Origin: Streptomyces griseoviridis
Lineage (GTDB): Bacteria; Actinomycetota; Actinomycetes; Streptomycetales; Streptomycetaceae
Assembly (NCBI RefSeq): GCF_005222485.1
Contig: NZ_CP029078.1
Span: 1,826,001-1,890,000, forward strand
Length of the DNA: 64,000 nt
Direction of reading: 5' to 3'
Every line of letters begins with the position of its first letter. Within the stretch, counting starts at the first letter, position 1. The notes under the pieces are model-generated. The model was not told where the DNA came from. It saw only the letters and a program-made list of their open reading frames with translations, and searched no databases. Positions 63,245 through 64,000 of this stretch are shown piece after piece. Made by a program: the position numbers and the translations under genes.

Positions 63245-64000
63245 CTAGCTCTCGGTGACGGAGCGGCACCCTCCGGAGGCACGCTGTGCACGGGCGGAGG
63301 CATAGAGACATACGGCCGCGGCGGTGGCGAGGTTCAGACTTTCCGCCTTCCCGTGGATCGGGACGCGCACGACGGCGTCCGCGAGCGCCCTGGTCTCCTC
63401 CGGCAGCCCCCAGGCCTCGTTGCCGAAGACCCAGGCGGTGGGGCCGCCCATGGTGCCCTTGTCCAGCTCGTCGTCGAGGTCGTCGGTGCCGGCCCCGTCG
63501 GCGGCGAGGATGCGCACACCGGCGTCCCCCAGCCCGGCGACGGCCCGCTCCACGGGGACGCCGACGGCGACCGGGAGGTGGAAGAGGGAGCCGACGGAGG
63601 CGCGGACGGCCTTGGGGTTGTACAGGTCGACGGAGGCGTCGGTGAGGACGACGGCGTCGGCGCCCGCCGCGTCGGCGCAGCGCAGCACGGTGCCGGCGTT
63701 GCCGGGGTCGCGGACGTGGGCGAGGACGGCGACCAGCCGGGGCGCGGCGGCGAGGATGTCCTCGAAGGGGGTGTCGACGAACCGGCAGACCCCGACCAGG
63801 CCCTGCGGGGTGACGGTGGTGGAGATGTCGGCGATGACCTGCTCGTCGGCGAGGTGCACCCGGGCGCCCGCGTCCCGTGCCTCGGCCACCAGGTCGGCGT
63901 ACCGCTCGGCGGCCTCGACGGTGGCGAACAGCTCGGTCAGGGTGCCCGCGCCGTGTGCCGCCGCTTCCCGCACGGCCTGCGGCCCCTCGGCGAGGAACAG
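63245..64000 (-). CDS. SpoU/TrmH-family RNA 2'-O-methyltransferase, 5' end missing
   Basis: The right edge cuts the gene; 251 codons plus the stop are visible, starting in frame with LFLAEGPQAVREAAAH. Residues include the substrate-binding domain and the SPOUT knot motifs DPGNAGTVLRCADAAGAD, WVFGNEAWGLPEETRAL and RVPIHGKAESLNLATAAAV. It should methylate the 2'-OH of a ribosomal or transfer RNA nucleotide with SAM. It resembles TsnR/RlmB-type enzymes. The sensor-kinase start lies 58 bp downstream of its stop, same strand. Confidence 0.9.
   Translation of the reverse strand: MFLAEGPQAVREAAAHGAGTLTELFATVEAAERYADLVAEARDAGARVHLADEQVIADISTTVTPQGLVGVCRFVDTPFEDILAAAPRLVAVLAHVRDPGNAGTVLRCADAAGADAVVLTDASVDLYNPKAVRASVGSLFHLPVAVGVPVERAVAGLGDAGVRILAADGAGTDDLDDELDKGTMGGPTAWVFGNEAWGLPEETRALADAVVRVPIHGKAESLNLATAAAVCLYASARAQRASGGCRSVTES

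Overview
The window is a chromosomal segment of a high-GC actinomycete, almost certainly a Streptomyces. Evidence: about 72% G+C with strong third-position GC bias, frequent GTG starts, very rare TTA codons, and gene families and order (pabBC, tRNA Gly-Cys-Val cluster, cobalamin genes, metNIQ, argH, argCJBDR, pheST) that match my recollection of the Streptomyces core chromosome. Most of it is housekeeping sequence. I see no prophage, insertion sequence, integrase, CRISPR array or antibiotic gene cluster.

Layout. 1-2.4 kb: folate genes pabC (cut by the left edge) and pabB, then a five-tRNA operon (Gly, Cys, Val, Val, Val) ending in a strong hairpin. 2.4-7.6 kb: a zinc-ribbon protein, a phosphotransferase-like protein, a repeat-rich spacer, two small proteins, a membrane Ser/Thr kinase and a SpoU-type RNA methyltransferase. 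7.7-14.8 kb: corrinoid/siroheme genes cysG, a giant BluB-CobT fusion and cobL. 15-18.8 kb: an acetyltransferase and the methionine ABC importer metNIQ. 18.8-26.6 kb: HAD phosphatase, two small membrane proteins, an acetyltransferase, a secreted glycerophosphodiesterase, an acyltransferase, a DHA2 efflux pump with its TetR repressor, and an aldo/keto reductase. 26.6-38.5 kb: argH and the argCJBDR operon, with ArgR-type sites at both promoters, flank a block of envelope genes: a duplicated-domain secreted protein, an L,D-transpeptidase, and a three-gene flavin electron-transfer operon (transmembrane NAD(P)H:flavin oxidoreductase, double FMN-binding protein, ApbE flavinyltransferase).

38.5-42.4 kb: TetR, an MMPL exporter and a LuxR regulator. 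42.5-47.2 kb: a P-loop kinase and a polyprenyl-phosphate sugar triad (GT2, GtrA, YfhO) expected to glycosylate a cell-surface polymer. 47.5-54.3 kb: a DUF6314 protein, a histidine-phosphatase relative without its histidines, an acetyltransferase, a MocR regulator divergent from an EamA exporter with overlapping start codons, DUF1918, a secreted GHL10 hydrolase and 3-hydroxybutyryl-CoA dehydrogenase. 54.4-64 kb: a small coiled-coil membrane protein (TTA codon), a NUDIX hydrolase, an NsdA-like regulator, a membrane SpoIIE phosphatase, pheST, an orphan sensor kinase (TTA codon) and an RNA methyltransferase cut by the right edge.

The items most worth follow-up are the flavin electron-transfer operon with its 186-bp perfect internal repeat, the surface-glycosylation triad, the BluB-CobT fusion with a tail of about 720 residues, the overlapping MocR/EamA starts, a palindrome shared by two neighbouring promoters, and a tRNA-Val copy with a compensated acceptor stem.
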